From: Chloroflexota bacterium
Lineage (GTDB): Bacteria > Chloroflexota > UBA11872 > VXOZ01
Direction: 5' to 3'
DNA length: 64,000 nt
Assembly (NCBI GenBank): GCA_012270555.1
Contig: JAAXIC010000006.1
Coordinates: forward strand, 1 to 64,000
This document shows positions 35,503 to 44,716 of this stretch, piece after piece. Every line of letters starts with the position of its first letter. Position 1 is the first letter of the stretch. Below the pieces are notes generated by a model. The model saw nothing but the letters and a program-made list of their open reading frames with translations, did not search any database and was not told where the DNA came from. The translations under genes and the position numbers were made by a program.

Positions 35503-36666
35503 ATGTTGGACATTCCGCGCATTCGCGAAGACTTTCCGGCGCTGCAAAACGGCATCTATCTGCACACGGCCGGCATCGGCATGAACGCCCGTCCCGTGCT
35601 GGAGGAAGTGACCGACCGCTGGCAGTTCTTTTTTCAGAACGGTCCGTGGTTGCAGAGCCGCCGCGACGAGCGCTTTCTGCACCGGCAACGCACGCGGGAA
35701 GCGCTGGCGCGGTTTTTCAACGTGCCTGCCGATACCATTACGATGGTCAACAACGTCTCCAATAGCGTCAGCCTGGTCGTCTCCGGCCTGCCGCTGACGC
35801 CGGGTGATGAGATCATTACGAGCAATGAGGAAGACGACGCCCTTTGGTTGCCGCTGTATAACATCGGCCGCAAGCGCTACGGGGCGGTGATCCACCACAT
35901 GCGGGTGGGCGCGACACCGGCAGAGAACCTCGCCAACTTTGAGGCGCTTCTCTCCCCGCGTACCAAGCTCGTTGCCCTCAGCCACGTGGTGCAGGACCGG
36001 GGCACGGAGCTCCCGGTTGCCGAGATGTGCCGCCTGGCGCGGGAACGGGGGGCGTTTGTCTACCTGGACGGCGGCCAGGCCGTCGGTCAGGTAGACGTCG
36101 ACATTAGCGCCATCGATCCCGACTTCTACGCCGTGCTCGGCTACAAATGGATGATGGGACCCTACGGCAGCGGCTGCTTCTACGTGGCCGAGCGCATGCG
36201 CGACGTGCTCGACATTTCCTGGACCGGCAGCCACGTGGCGAAGCACATCGACTTCGAGACCGGCGCGGTCGACTGGGAGGACTACCCCCGGCGGCTGGAA
36301 ATGGGTTCGGTAAACTTCCCCACCATGGCGGGGCTGGGCGTCGCCGTGGAGTACCTGGAAGGCCACGGCATCGCGGCCATCGAAGCGCGCAGCAAGCACC
36401 TCTCGCGCTGGCTGCGCGGCGAACTGCTCAAGCACCCGAAAGTGGTCTGCTACGAACCGGAGGAGTTGGGCCACACCGGTATCGTGGCGTACGGCGTTGA
36501 GGGGGTATCGGGGCAGGACCTCGCGGCCTATCTGCACGAAAACGAAGTCTGGTGCCGCGCGCTCATGCACGACGGCATGGAGGGTGTGCGGCTGTGCACC
36601 GCCTTCATGAACAGCGAGGAAGAAATCGAGCGCGCCATCGAGATCATGGCAGCCATGCCGCGGTGA
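35503..36666 (+). CDS. Aminotransferase class V (cysteine desulfurase-like)
   Basis: A 387-residue fold-type I PLP enzyme. PLP-site features are VYLDGGQAVGQVDVD (Asp contacting the ring nitrogen) and YAVLGYKWMMGPYGSGCFYV (Schiff-base Lys). NNVSNSVSLVVSGLPLTPGDEIITSN is the phosphate-binding region. A cysteine-desulfurase active loop is not obvious, so isopenicillin-N-epimerase-like or selenocysteine lyase-like activity is equally possible. The start ATG lies just after AGGGGAACAGGC. Confidence 0.85.
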   Translation: MLDIPRIREDFPALQNGIYLHTAGIGMNARPVLEEVTDRWQFFFQNGPWLQSRRDERFLHRQRTREALARFFNVPADTITMVNNVSNSVSLVVSGLPLTPGDEIITSNEEDDALWLPLYNIGRKRYGAVIHHMRVGATPAENLANFEALLSPRTKLVALSHVVQDRGTELPVAEMCRLARERGAFVYLDGGQAVGQVDVDISAIDPDFYAVLGYKWMMGPYGSGCFYVAERMRDVLDISWTGSHVAKHIDFETGAVDWEDYPRRLEMGSVNFPTMAGLGVAVEYLEGHGIAAIEARSKHLSRWLRGELLKHPKVVCYEPEELGHTGIVAYGVEGVSGQDLAAYLHENEVWCRALMHDGMEGVRLCTAFMNSEEEIERAIEIMAAMPR

Positions 36667-36730
36667 GGGTGGTGGGGATTTGGCTTTCCCACGCCCTAGG
36701 ATTTAGACACACACAGGAGTCCATGCATGT

Positions 36731-36758
36731 GTAGGGGCGGTTCGCGAACCGCCCCTAC
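36731..36758. repeat. 28-bp palindrome, family B, copy 1
   Basis: A perfect palindrome with left half GTAGGGGCGGTTCG. It shares its GTAGGGG/CCCCTAC arms with family A but has a different core. It overlaps the last codon of the minus-strand gene 36755-37996 and supplies its TAG stop. Confidence 0.9.
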
Positions 36759-37996
36759 GTCTCATCCGGCCAGATGCGCACCGTGCCGTAGAGCCCGTCG
36801 TACCCCGGCTCGATCACCAGGTCGCCACTGCGCATGCGCCCAACGCCTGCAGCGATACGTTCCCCGGCAACGGTCGCAATGGCCCCCAGAGGGGTTTCCA
36901 GCAGTATGCTGAGTTCTGCGCCGAGCGCCGTGATGAGTTCGGTGTAGACGCGCGCCACGGTCTTGGTGCGCTCACCGACGCCGAGGGCTTCCGCCAAGAT
37001 CTGCGCCAGCGGAACCACACGCTTGAAGGGCGGACGTCCGTCCGGTCCATGCAGAAAACCTTGCTCATCAGCTTTCACAGAAGATTCCGGTCGGGTCGCC
37101 AGCGCCTCCACGCGCTCCAGCACACCCACCGTAAGCGTACGGTTGCAGACGGGACACGACGTGCCCCGCGCTTGCGTATCCGCCGGTAGGTAGCGCACGT
37201 TGCAGGCGCGGTGACCGGTGGCGTGGTACTTGCCCTCCTCCGGGTAATACTCCACCGTGTAGGCGATGCGTTCTTCTCTGAGGGCGGTAGCCAGCCCGTC
37301 AAACGTCAGCGGTCCCTGAAAAGCGGTCACTTCGCGTCCCAGATTCCGCAGCGAATGCGCGTCTGAGAACGAGACGATGCTGCGTCCGTCACCATCGGGC
37401 ACGCGCCAATTCATGGCAGGGTCGCTCGATAAGCCCGTTTCCAGCGCGGGAATCGCTGGGGCGAGGTCGCCGAAGCACTCTTCCAGGGAAGCGAAACCGG
37501 ACTTGGAGCCGAAGAGCGCGTACCAGGGCGTCCAGGCGTGGGCCGGAATGATAATGCTGCGGGGGTCGATCTCAAGGATCGCGGCGGTAAGCTCACGTGC
37601 ATGCAGGGAAATGAACGGACGCCCATCCCACGCGAGCTTCGCGCCAATGCGCTCCAAGAACCGGCAGAGCTTCTCGACGGCTGCGAAGCTCGGCACGTAC
37701 ACCAGCAGGTGCATACGGCGGCCTCTGCCTGCGTGCTTGAAGACGCAGGAGAGCTCGGTGCCGAGGATGAAGTGGATGTCCTCGTAAGTGAAGAGATCGC
37801 CCGCGGCGGGTTGCAACGTCTCTTGCAGATGGGCGCGCCAAGCCGGGTGCGTGAAGTCGGCGGCGGCCAGCAGGTGGATGCCTTTGCGCCGCGCCCATTG
37901 GGCCAACGTGGGGATGGTGATGTCGTTCGCTGTGCCCTGCGCATACGATGAGTGGAGGTGGGAGGTCCGCCCGGTAACTTGCCGGCTGGGAATCAT
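36755..37996 (-). CDS. Endonuclease Q-like DNA repair enzyme (PHP domain)
   Basis: A 413-residue protein matching the EndoQ (TIGR00375) pattern. EndoQ, known from Thermococcales and some bacteria, nicks DNA 5' to deaminated bases and other lesions. Metal-site features are HLHSSY (His13, His15), LLAAADFTHPAW, IIIPAHAWTPWYALFGSKSGF (His153) and VSFSDAHS. A zinc finger is formed by GHRACNVRYL (Cys265) and TSCPVCNRTLTVGVLERVEALA (Cys281, Cys284). The first Asp of the usual DLHxHS is replaced (TSHLHS). The C-terminal part may belong to the damage-binding region. It is transcribed alone. Confidence 0.8.
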   Translation of the reverse strand: MIPSRQVTGRTSHLHSSYAQGTANDITIPTLAQWARRKGIHLLAAADFTHPAWRAHLQETLQPAAGDLFTYEDIHFILGTELSCVFKHAGRGRRMHLLVYVPSFAAVEKLCRFLERIGAKLAWDGRPFISLHARELTAAILEIDPRSIIIPAHAWTPWYALFGSKSGFASLEECFGDLAPAIPALETGLSSDPAMNWRVPDGDGRSIVSFSDAHSLRNLGREVTAFQGPLTFDGLATALREERIAYTVEYYPEEGKYHATGHRACNVRYLPADTQARGTSCPVCNRTLTVGVLERVEALATRPESSVKADEQGFLHGPDGRPPFKRVVPLAQILAEALGVGERTKTVARVYTELITALGAELSILLETPLGAIATVAGERIAAGVGRMRSGDLVIEPGYDGLYGTVRIWPDET

Positions 37997-38232
37997 CGCG
38001 TCCCGCGTCCGCAGTGGTGTCTGCTACGCGCTGCCAGGCGAACAGGGAGTCTTGCTGCAATGGTGTCGGCGGCACGTCACGCGCCATAGTGTTTTTGTTC
38101 TTCCCTACCTGATCGTATTTGCAGGGAGAGTCCGCAGGTTTTCCAGCAGTTTTCTCTATGCTACGCGATCAGTCTCGCGTGCGAGACGGTTTAGAGAGGT
38201 AGGAAGCGCCCGCTATCCCCTGCCTCGTGCTG

Positions 38233-38721
38233 CTACTCCTGCGGGTTCTCCTGCGCCGCAAGCTCGGCGCGAATGAATAGATACGCCTGCAAGCAGGCAA
38301 GTTCGGGCGTTTCCGCCACCACGTCGGCAATGCGGCGGCTCACTTCGTCAAAGCAGATGCAGGCAAAGTCGCCCTGGTAGCAGTCCAGCACGGTGTGGGG
38401 CGAAACCGCGTTCAGCATGGCGAGAAGTTGGTCGAGGCGCGGGACCCAGCAGACCGCGCGATCAGCAGTGATATCGCTGCCATCCGCCGCCCGGTCTTCA
38501 GCGAGAAGACACACAGCGTCTTCCCGCAGCACCCAATCGCCAACGGTCGGCGTCCACTCTGCGGATAAGTCTCTGCGCGCGGCGCGGCAACGCTGCACAT
38601 AGGAAGATGCAAAAGGCTGGAGACTCTTTGGCTCCTCGTCGAGCGGCATCGTTCGCGTCTCATTGTGCCATGCAGATCCGGTGTTCTTCTGCTGCTGGCG
38701 CAGCGCTACCCAGTGTATCAT
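38233..38721 (-). CDS. Hypothetical protein
   Basis: A 162-residue protein I do not recognise. It has SSYVQRCRAARRDL, TVGDWVLREDAVCLL and a CYQGDFACICFDEVSRRIADVV segment; YLFIRAELAAQ is a terminal helix. The WTPTVGDWV pattern occurs in small phage-like proteins, but this is weak. The start is uncertain between ATG 38721 and ATG 38649, neither with a good ribosome-binding site. There is no signal peptide. Confidence 0.5.
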   Translation of the reverse strand: MIHWVALRQQQKNTGSAWHNETRTMPLDEEPKSLQPFASSYVQRCRAARRDLSAEWTPTVGDWVLREDAVCLLAEDRAADGSDITADRAVCWVPRLDQLLAMLNAVSPHTVLDCYQGDFACICFDEVSRRIADVVAETPELACLQAYLFIRAELAAQENPQE

Positions 38722-38836
38722 GGATATGAGAGAACCTAACGTAGCTGACGTCTTGCTCCAAACCTCGCGCTTCGCTCTTAAGGTCTGACAGTACCAAACT
38801 GCATCTCAATTGCTCGATGCAGACAAAGGACGCGGC

Positions 38837-40165
38837 ATGATTTATAGCACCGGCACTCGCAGCCTCAGTCGTGGCAAGAGAGCGTTGAAGCTGGGACCTC
38901 TCCTCGCCTTGGTTGCACTTTTTAGCCTTCTTGGGAGCGCGTGCGGCGGAGACGAGCTGGAGCCGCCCGCCGCAACGCCCGCTGTCGCGACGACCATTCC
39001 TACGCCAATAGTAGCCACGCCAGCGCCGGAACCCACGGCGCCGCCCGCACCCACTGCGGCGCCAGCCCTAAGCACACCCCAACCGCCGGCAGCAGGCGCC
39101 TATGCGCTTGAGGCTGTCGGAACGGGTTTCAAACGCCCGCTCTACCTCACCTATGCGCCCGGTGACGCCAGCGGCAGGCTCTTCATCGTGGAGCAGGATG
39201 GCACCATCGCCATTCTCAAAGACGGTCGACGGCAGGAGCCTCTGTTTCTCGATATAGACTCCCGCGTCGGCTCTCGCGCCAACGAGCAGGGACTCTTGAG
39301 CATGGCGTTCGACCCCGATTACGCGACAAACGGCATCTTCTACGTCTATTACACGGATACCGGCGGGGATACGGTGGTCGCCCGCTATCGCGTTGCGGCC
39401 GGCAATCCGAATGCGGCTGATCCCGATAGCGAAGAGGTGATTCTGCGCGTGGGGCAGCCGTACAGCAACCACAACGGCGGCCTCATCAAGTTTGGGCCAG
39501 ACGGCTACCTCTACGTCACCCTGGGTGACGGCGGTTCCGGTGGTGATCCGCTCAACAGCGGGCAGGACCGGAGCACGCTGCTCGGCACGCTGCTTCGCAT
39601 TGACGTGCGCTCAGGGAGCCCGTACGTCATTCCGGCGGACAATCCCTTCGTGGGACATGAAGGCGTGCGTCCGGAAATCTGGGCGTGGGGCCTGCGCAAC
39701 GTCTGGCGCTTTTCGTTCGACCGCGCGACCGGCGATCTCTTCACGGCCGACGTGGGACAGAATAAGCTGGAGGAGGTGAACTTCCAGCCGGCATCTAGCC
39801 CCGGCGGCGAGAACTACGGCTGGAAGCTCTTTGAAGGCAGCGAGCAATTCAGCGGCAGCCGTGAGGGCATGGCCCGCAGGGAGATGGTCTTTCCCATCGC
39901 GGAGTACGGCCGCAGCGAGGGCTGCTCCGTAACTGGCGGCTACGTCTACCGCGGCCAGCAACTGCCGGACCTCGCCGGCAACTACATCTTTGGCGACTAC
40001 TGCTCCGGCATTGTCTGGACGCTGACCCCGCAAGCCGACGGCACCTGGCTGCGTACTGTGCTTATGCAAGCGCCATCTGAAATCACCTCGTTCGGCGAGG
40101 ACGCCGACGGTGAGGTGTACGTGATCATCCGCCCCGGCACGATCTATCGCATCACGAGCAAGTAG
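38837..40165 (+). CDS. PQQ-dependent sugar (glucose/sorbosone) dehydrogenase, lipoprotein
   Basis: A 442-residue soluble-aldose-dehydrogenase-like beta-propeller. The N-terminal signal ends at lipobox LLGSAC, and a Pro/Thr/Ala-rich linker (residues ~45-90) tethers the domain outside the membrane. Propeller motifs are GFKRPLYLTY, GRLFIVEQDGTIAIL, RANEQGLLSMAFDPDYATNGIFYVYYT, SNHNGGLIKFGPDGYLYVTLGDGG and AWGLRNVWRFSFDRATGDLFTADVGQN, typical of the GSDH family. AAAGGA lies six bases before ATG 38837; the earlier in-frame ATP-less start at 38810 is unlikely. PQQ dependence is inferred from the family. Confidence 0.9.
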   Translation: MIYSTGTRSLSRGKRALKLGPLLALVALFSLLGSACGGDELEPPAATPAVATTIPTPIVATPAPEPTAPPAPTAAPALSTPQPPAAGAYALEAVGTGFKRPLYLTYAPGDASGRLFIVEQDGTIAILKDGRRQEPLFLDIDSRVGSRANEQGLLSMAFDPDYATNGIFYVYYTDTGGDTVVARYRVAAGNPNAADPDSEEVILRVGQPYSNHNGGLIKFGPDGYLYVTLGDGGSGGDPLNSGQDRSTLLGTLLRIDVRSGSPYVIPADNPFVGHEGVRPEIWAWGLRNVWRFSFDRATGDLFTADVGQNKLEEVNFQPASSPGGENYGWKLFEGSEQFSGSREGMARREMVFPIAEYGRSEGCSVTGGYVYRGQQLPDLAGNYIFGDYCSGIVWTLTPQADGTWLRTVLMQAPSEITSFGEDADGEVYVIIRPGTIYRITSK

Positions 40166-40268
40166 AGTCCCCTTCGCTTCGTGCGGGATAGCAGAGTTGC
40201 TGAAGCAACTAAATGTACGCACGTAATAGCCCCAAGTCTCTTCTGGCGCGGAATGTGGAGCATCTACG

Positions 40269-41507
40269 GTGACAACGCTCAACAACGAACAACTGATGCA
40301 GTTGTTGCGTGAAGGCGAATCGGACCGCGTCGAGTTCAAGGAGTCGTTGCGCGGCGATGCGCCCAACCGGATACGCGAAGCCATCTGCGCCTTTGCCAAT
40401 GATCTCCCCGACCACCGCGAGCTAGGAGTCGTTTTCGTCGGCGCGAGGGATGATGGTATACCCACCGGCCTGTCGGTGACGGATGAATTGCTCCGGCAAC
40501 TGGCGGACATGAAGACTGATGGCAGTATTGTGCCGCCACCTTCGATGACCGTAGAGCGACGTTCTTTCGCTGGAAAAGACGTTGCCGTAATCGCGGTGCG
40601 GCCATCTGATTCACCGCCAGTTCGATACGGAGGACGGTTGCATGTTCGCATAGGCCCCAGGCGAGGGATAGGGTCGGCGCAGGACGAACGTATTCTCAAC
40701 GAGAAACGCCGGCATGCAGACATTCCTTTCGACATCCATCCGATTCCCTCTGCTACGTTGGACGACCTCATCCTGCCAGAGTTCGTGTACGACTACCTGC
40801 CGCAAGCCTTCGCGCCAGACGTTTTGGAAGCTAACGACCGTAGCCGAGAAGAACAGTTGGCCGCAACGAAGATGATAGCCTCAGCCGATGAGGCTATCTC
40901 CACCGTGTTGGGATTACTTGTGCTGGGTAAACGCACTCTAGACTTCATTCCGGGAGCATACATTCAATTCTTGCGCTTTGCCGGTAATGAACCGACGGAC
41001 CCGATTTCCGATGAAGAGGCAATCAGCGGAACAATTAGAGATGTGCTACGCCGTCTCGACGAGAAGCTGAACGGCCACAATCGCACGGCGGTTGACATTA
41101 TTTCCGGCCCGATCGAGAAACGAATGAGCACATATCCGGTCGCCGCGATCCAACAAATCGCCCGCAACGCGGTCATGCATCGTTCGTACGAAGGCAACAA
41201 TGCGCCCGCGCGGGTTTACTGGTATGACGACCGCATAGAAATCATGAGTCCTGGGGGCGTTTTCGGCTCGGTTACGGCTCAGAACTTCGGGCAACCGGGC
41301 ATTACGGCATACCGCAATCCCAACCTCGCGGAAGCCATGCGCAATCTCGGTCTCGTACAACGCTTCGGGTTAGGTATTCCATTGGCCAAGAAGCTGCTGC
41401 GCGAGGCGGGGCATCCTGAAATTGAGTTTGACGCGGATTTGCACAACGTTCACGTTACTATACGGGCACGTGAGAAAGACGACAAAGTTAGCGCTGCGCA
41501 GAATTGA
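40269..41507 (+). CDS. AlbA_2 / HATPase_c_4 regulator-like protein (COG2865)
   Basis: A 412-residue protein of the RecG-like transcriptional regulator group. The N-terminal Schlafen AlbA_2 domain shows ESDRVEFKESL, FANDLPDHRELGVVFVGARDDGIPTG and VRYGGRLHVRIGPRRG. The C-terminal GHKL-type domain shows AAIQQIARNAVMHRSY, WYDDRIEIMSPGGVFG and NPNLAEAMRNLGLVQRFGLGI. Such proteins bind nucleic acid and are frequent near defence and mobile regions. It starts at GTG 40269 with GGAG eight bases upstream. Composition is slightly lower in G+C than neighbours. Confidence 0.82.
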   Translation: MTTLNNEQLMQLLREGESDRVEFKESLRGDAPNRIREAICAFANDLPDHRELGVVFVGARDDGIPTGLSVTDELLRQLADMKTDGSIVPPPSMTVERRSFAGKDVAVIAVRPSDSPPVRYGGRLHVRIGPRRGIGSAQDERILNEKRRHADIPFDIHPIPSATLDDLILPEFVYDYLPQAFAPDVLEANDRSREEQLAATKMIASADEAISTVLGLLVLGKRTLDFIPGAYIQFLRFAGNEPTDPISDEEAISGTIRDVLRRLDEKLNGHNRTAVDIISGPIEKRMSTYPVAAIQQIARNAVMHRSYEGNNAPARVYWYDDRIEIMSPGGVFGSVTAQNFGQPGITAYRNPNLAEAMRNLGLVQRFGLGIPLAKKLLREAGHPEIEFDADLHNVHVTIRAREKDDKVSAAQN

Positions 41508-41539
41508 TGACAGCCTGCTCTGATGGTTCCCTGCTTGTA

Positions 41540-41567
41540 ATAGGGGCACGACATGTCGTGCCCCTAC
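41540..41567. repeat. 28-bp palindrome, family A, copy 4 (core variant)
   Basis: The arms match family A, but the core reads CGACATGTCG instead of CGATATATCG. The two core changes are compensatory, keeping the palindrome. Confidence 0.85.
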
Positions 41568-41677
41568 CTTGATTCTGTGTTTGCGCGCCGCTTGTATGTC
41601 CCTTGCGCGCCTGAGTACAATGCAGCCAACGATGTACTCGATTTCTCCGTGAATTACGCTTCTGGGGAGCCTTTGCT

Positions 41678-44635
41678 ATGGATAGAACGACATTCAAGAA
41701 TCCTGGTGTTGAATATCGCGCCGTGCCGTTCTGGTCGTGGAACGACTGGCTGGAAGACGACGAATTGGTACGGCAGATCGATGAGATTGAGAAGGCCGGC
41801 TGGGGCGGCTTCTTCATGCACTCGCGGTTGGGTCTCGAGACGCCCTATATGACGCCGGAGTGGATGGACCGCGTGCGCACCTGTGTAGAGGAGGCGCGGC
41901 GGCGCGGCATGCACGCCTGGCTCTACGATGAGGACAAGTGGCCCAGCGGTTTCGCCGGCGGCATGACTGCGCTCAAGAGCCCCGACTACCGCATGCGCGT
42001 GCTTGCCTTACGGGTGTTCAATCGCTACGACACCTATCCTGAGAGCGTGGCCGTTTTCGCGGGCAACCTCAATAGTGGCGTGCTCACCAACGCGCGGCAG
42101 GTCGATAGCCAGCAGGACGAAGCACACCTCACGTACCTGCAGTTCCATGAGTGGATCGCGCCGCTCGGCAGCCCGTGGTTTAACGGCGCCGCCTACAGCG
42201 ACCAGCTCAGTGTGGATGCCGTAGGCGAATTCATCGAAAACACCTACGCCGCTTATCGCGAGGTCGTGGGCGACGACTTTGGCGGGGTAATTCCCGGTAT
42301 CTTCACCGACGAGCCGAATTTTCTCTCCTTCCATCAGGAGCACCCGGAGCTCTGCGTGCCCTGGACAAAGGGGTTTGCCGATATCTTTCAGAAGAAATTC
42401 GGCTATGATCTGGTTCCGCACTTGCCGTCGCTCTTCTATGACACCGGCGACTTCCGCAAGGTGCGCTACCACTACTGGCGCGCGATCACGGAACAGTTCG
42501 TCGAAGCGTTTTCTAAGCAGATTTACGACTGGTGCGATGCGCACGATCTCAAGCTCACCGGACACTATCTCTACGAGGATTCCTTGCAGCAGCAGGTGCC
42601 GGTCTCAGGCGCGGTGATGCCCCATTACGAGTACATGCATTGCCCGGGCATGGACCACCTGAGCCGCAACATTAACGATCTCGTGACGCCGAAGCAACTG
42701 GATAGCGTGGTCTGCCAGCTTGGCAAAGAGCGGGCGCTCTCCGAGACCTACGGCTGCTCCGGCCAGAACCTCTCGTTTGAAGGCCGCAAGTGGATTGGCG
42801 ACTGGCAATGCGTGCTGGGGGTGAACTTTCTCAATCCACACCTGTCGTCGTATACGCTGCGCGGGGCGCGCAAGCGTGACTATCCGCCGGACATCTTCTA
42901 CCAGCAGCCCTGGTGGCCGCACAATGCGCTGGTAGACGACTACTACGCCCGCCTCTCCTATGCCCTCAGTCAGGGTGAGCGCGTGGTGGACCTGCTGATC
43001 GTGCATCCCATCGGCAGCGCCTGGTCGGAATACCGCCCGCAGAATCCGCACGCGGCGCGGAAGATCAACGATCCGTGGGTAACTCTTTCCACACGGCTCC
43101 TGGAGGAGCACTTCGACTACCACTTTGGCGATGAATCGATCATGGCGCGGCACGCCCGCGTGGAAGGCGATAGCCTGGTCGTCGGCCGCATGCGCTATCG
43201 CGTCGTCATCGTGCCGCCGAGCATTACCTTGGCAAGCACGACCGTGGCGCTGCTTCAGGCGTTCAAAGCCGCGGGCGGCGTGGTGTTCTTCTGCGACGAG
43301 AAGCCCACGCTCATTGAAGGCGAACGCGACGAAACCGTCGATGCCCTGATTGCGGCCTGTGACACGCTGCCGCTCGGTGAGGGACCCTTGGCGGCAACGC
43401 TGGAGCAACACCTTAGGCGGCCAGTGCATGTGACTAATGGCGACGGCAGCGCCGTGCCGCACGTCTGGTACAACCTGCGCCGCAACGGCGGTGAGGACAT
43501 ACTCTTCCTGGCGAACACGAGCCAAGAGGAGGGCGGCGACTACACGGTGCACCTGCCCAACGGCGGCAACTGGCGGCTCTGGGATGCCGCCACCGGCGAG
43601 ATAGGGCCGCTGCCCGCGCGGGACCCCGAGGCGAACGGCGCGGTCACGTTGCCGTTCGCGCCGGTCGGTTCGTACCTGCTCGTGAACGATGGAAGCGGAC
43701 CAGCCGATGTGGCAGCACCCGCGCCGGAGTTTACCGAGACTGTCGCCGCGGGCGACACCTGGGATTTGGAATTGCTCGATCCCAATGCGCTCACGCTCGA
43801 TTATTGCGCCTGTCGCGTTGCTGACGGCGCGTGGCAGGCGCCCATTCCGCACCTCAAGGCCCTGGAATACTTGCGGAGAGCCGGCAATCTCGAGCACATG
43901 AGGGTACAAGGGGCCGGCGTGCCGTTTGCCGTGCGGTACACCTTTGAATCCGATCTGCCATCGGGGCACGAACTCACACTGGTACTGGAACGTCCCGGTG
44001 ACTTTCGCATTGCCGTGAACGGGACGACGGTCCAGCACGATCCGGACGACGGCTACTGGCTGGATACGACGTTCCGCCGCATTCCGATCGGCGCCCTTGC
44101 CCGGCCAGGCACAAATTCGATTACGCTGGAGGGCATCACGAGCCTCGATATGGAGATCGAAGCCTGCTACGTGATTGGCGACTTTGGCGTCGAGCAGGCA
44201 GACGGCGGCTTCAGGCTGGTGGACGCTCCCACGCAGGCGCGGTCAGGCGACCTCACGCACCAGGGACTGCCATTCTATGCCGGCCGCGTGCGGCTCAGCC
44301 AGCAGGTGCAGATTGCCCGCAACGGCGGCGCTGCCGCGCTGGCGCTCGATGGTCTCGACGCTACCGTTACCATCGTGCGCGTGAATGGACAGGAGGCCGG
44401 TAAGATCGTCTGGCGGCCGCACGAGCTCAATATTTCGTCTCACCTGGTCGCGGGTGAGAATACCTTGGAGCTTGAGCTGGTGTGCACGCTCCACAACCTG
44501 CTCGGCCCACACCACCATCGCGACGGCGAAATCCTCAGGGTCTCGCCAGCCACGTTTTCCGATTGGCTGAACTGGACGGATGATTACAACTTCGTGCGGT
44601 TCGGTGTGGAGGGTGCCCGCATCCGGGTGGCGTGA
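41678..44635 (+). CDS. GH106-like glycoside hydrolase (alpha-L-rhamnosidase type)
   Basis: A 985-residue glycosidase. The N-terminal (beta/alpha)8-like domain opens FKNPGVEYRAVPFWSWNDWLEDDELVRQIDEI and contains GGFFMHSRLGLETPYM, WLYDEDKWPSGFAGG and PGIFTDEPNF, a pattern typical of GH106-type alpha-L-rhamnosidases. The acidic residues in DEDKWPSG and TDEP are catalytic candidates. The C-terminal ~250 residues are beta-sandwich modules (FRIAVNGTTVQ, NTLELELVCTL). No signal peptide is visible, so it would act on imported oligosaccharides. It may form a unit with the MFS gene 81 bp downstream. Confidence 0.78.
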   Translation: MDRTTFKNPGVEYRAVPFWSWNDWLEDDELVRQIDEIEKAGWGGFFMHSRLGLETPYMTPEWMDRVRTCVEEARRRGMHAWLYDEDKWPSGFAGGMTALKSPDYRMRVLALRVFNRYDTYPESVAVFAGNLNSGVLTNARQVDSQQDEAHLTYLQFHEWIAPLGSPWFNGAAYSDQLSVDAVGEFIENTYAAYREVVGDDFGGVIPGIFTDEPNFLSFHQEHPELCVPWTKGFADIFQKKFGYDLVPHLPSLFYDTGDFRKVRYHYWRAITEQFVEAFSKQIYDWCDAHDLKLTGHYLYEDSLQQQVPVSGAVMPHYEYMHCPGMDHLSRNINDLVTPKQLDSVVCQLGKERALSETYGCSGQNLSFEGRKWIGDWQCVLGVNFLNPHLSSYTLRGARKRDYPPDIFYQQPWWPHNALVDDYYARLSYALSQGERVVDLLIVHPIGSAWSEYRPQNPHAARKINDPWVTLSTRLLEEHFDYHFGDESIMARHARVEGDSLVVGRMRYRVVIVPPSITLASTTVALLQAFKAAGGVVFFCDEKPTLIEGERDETVDALIAACDTLPLGEGPLAATLEQHLRRPVHVTNGDGSAVPHVWYNLRRNGGEDILFLANTSQEEGGDYTVHLPNGGNWRLWDAATGEIGPLPARDPEANGAVTLPFAPVGSYLLVNDGSGPADVAAPAPEFTETVAAGDTWDLELLDPNALTLDYCACRVADGAWQAPIPHLKALEYLRRAGNLEHMRVQGAGVPFAVRYTFESDLPSGHELTLVLERPGDFRIAVNGTTVQHDPDDGYWLDTTFRRIPIGALARPGTNSITLEGITSLDMEIEACYVIGDFGVEQADGGFRLVDAPTQARSGDLTHQGLPFYAGRVRLSQQVQIARNGGAAALALDGLDATVTIVRVNGQEAGKIVWRPHELNISSHLVAGENTLELELVCTLHNLLGPHHHRDGEILRVSPATFSDWLNWTDDYNFVRFGVEGARIRVA

Positions 44636-44666
44636 AATGAAACAGAATGACGAATGAACCTCAACC

Positions 44667-44694
44667 GTAGGGGCACGATATATCGTGCCCCTAC
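44667..44694. repeat. 28-bp palindrome, family A, copy 5
   Basis: A perfect copy (left half GTAGGGGCACGATA) lying in the short gap between the glycosidase and MFS genes, 31 bp past the glycosidase stop. Confidence 0.9.
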
Positions 44695-44716
44695 CTACTA
44701 GAGCAAAATCTACCCC

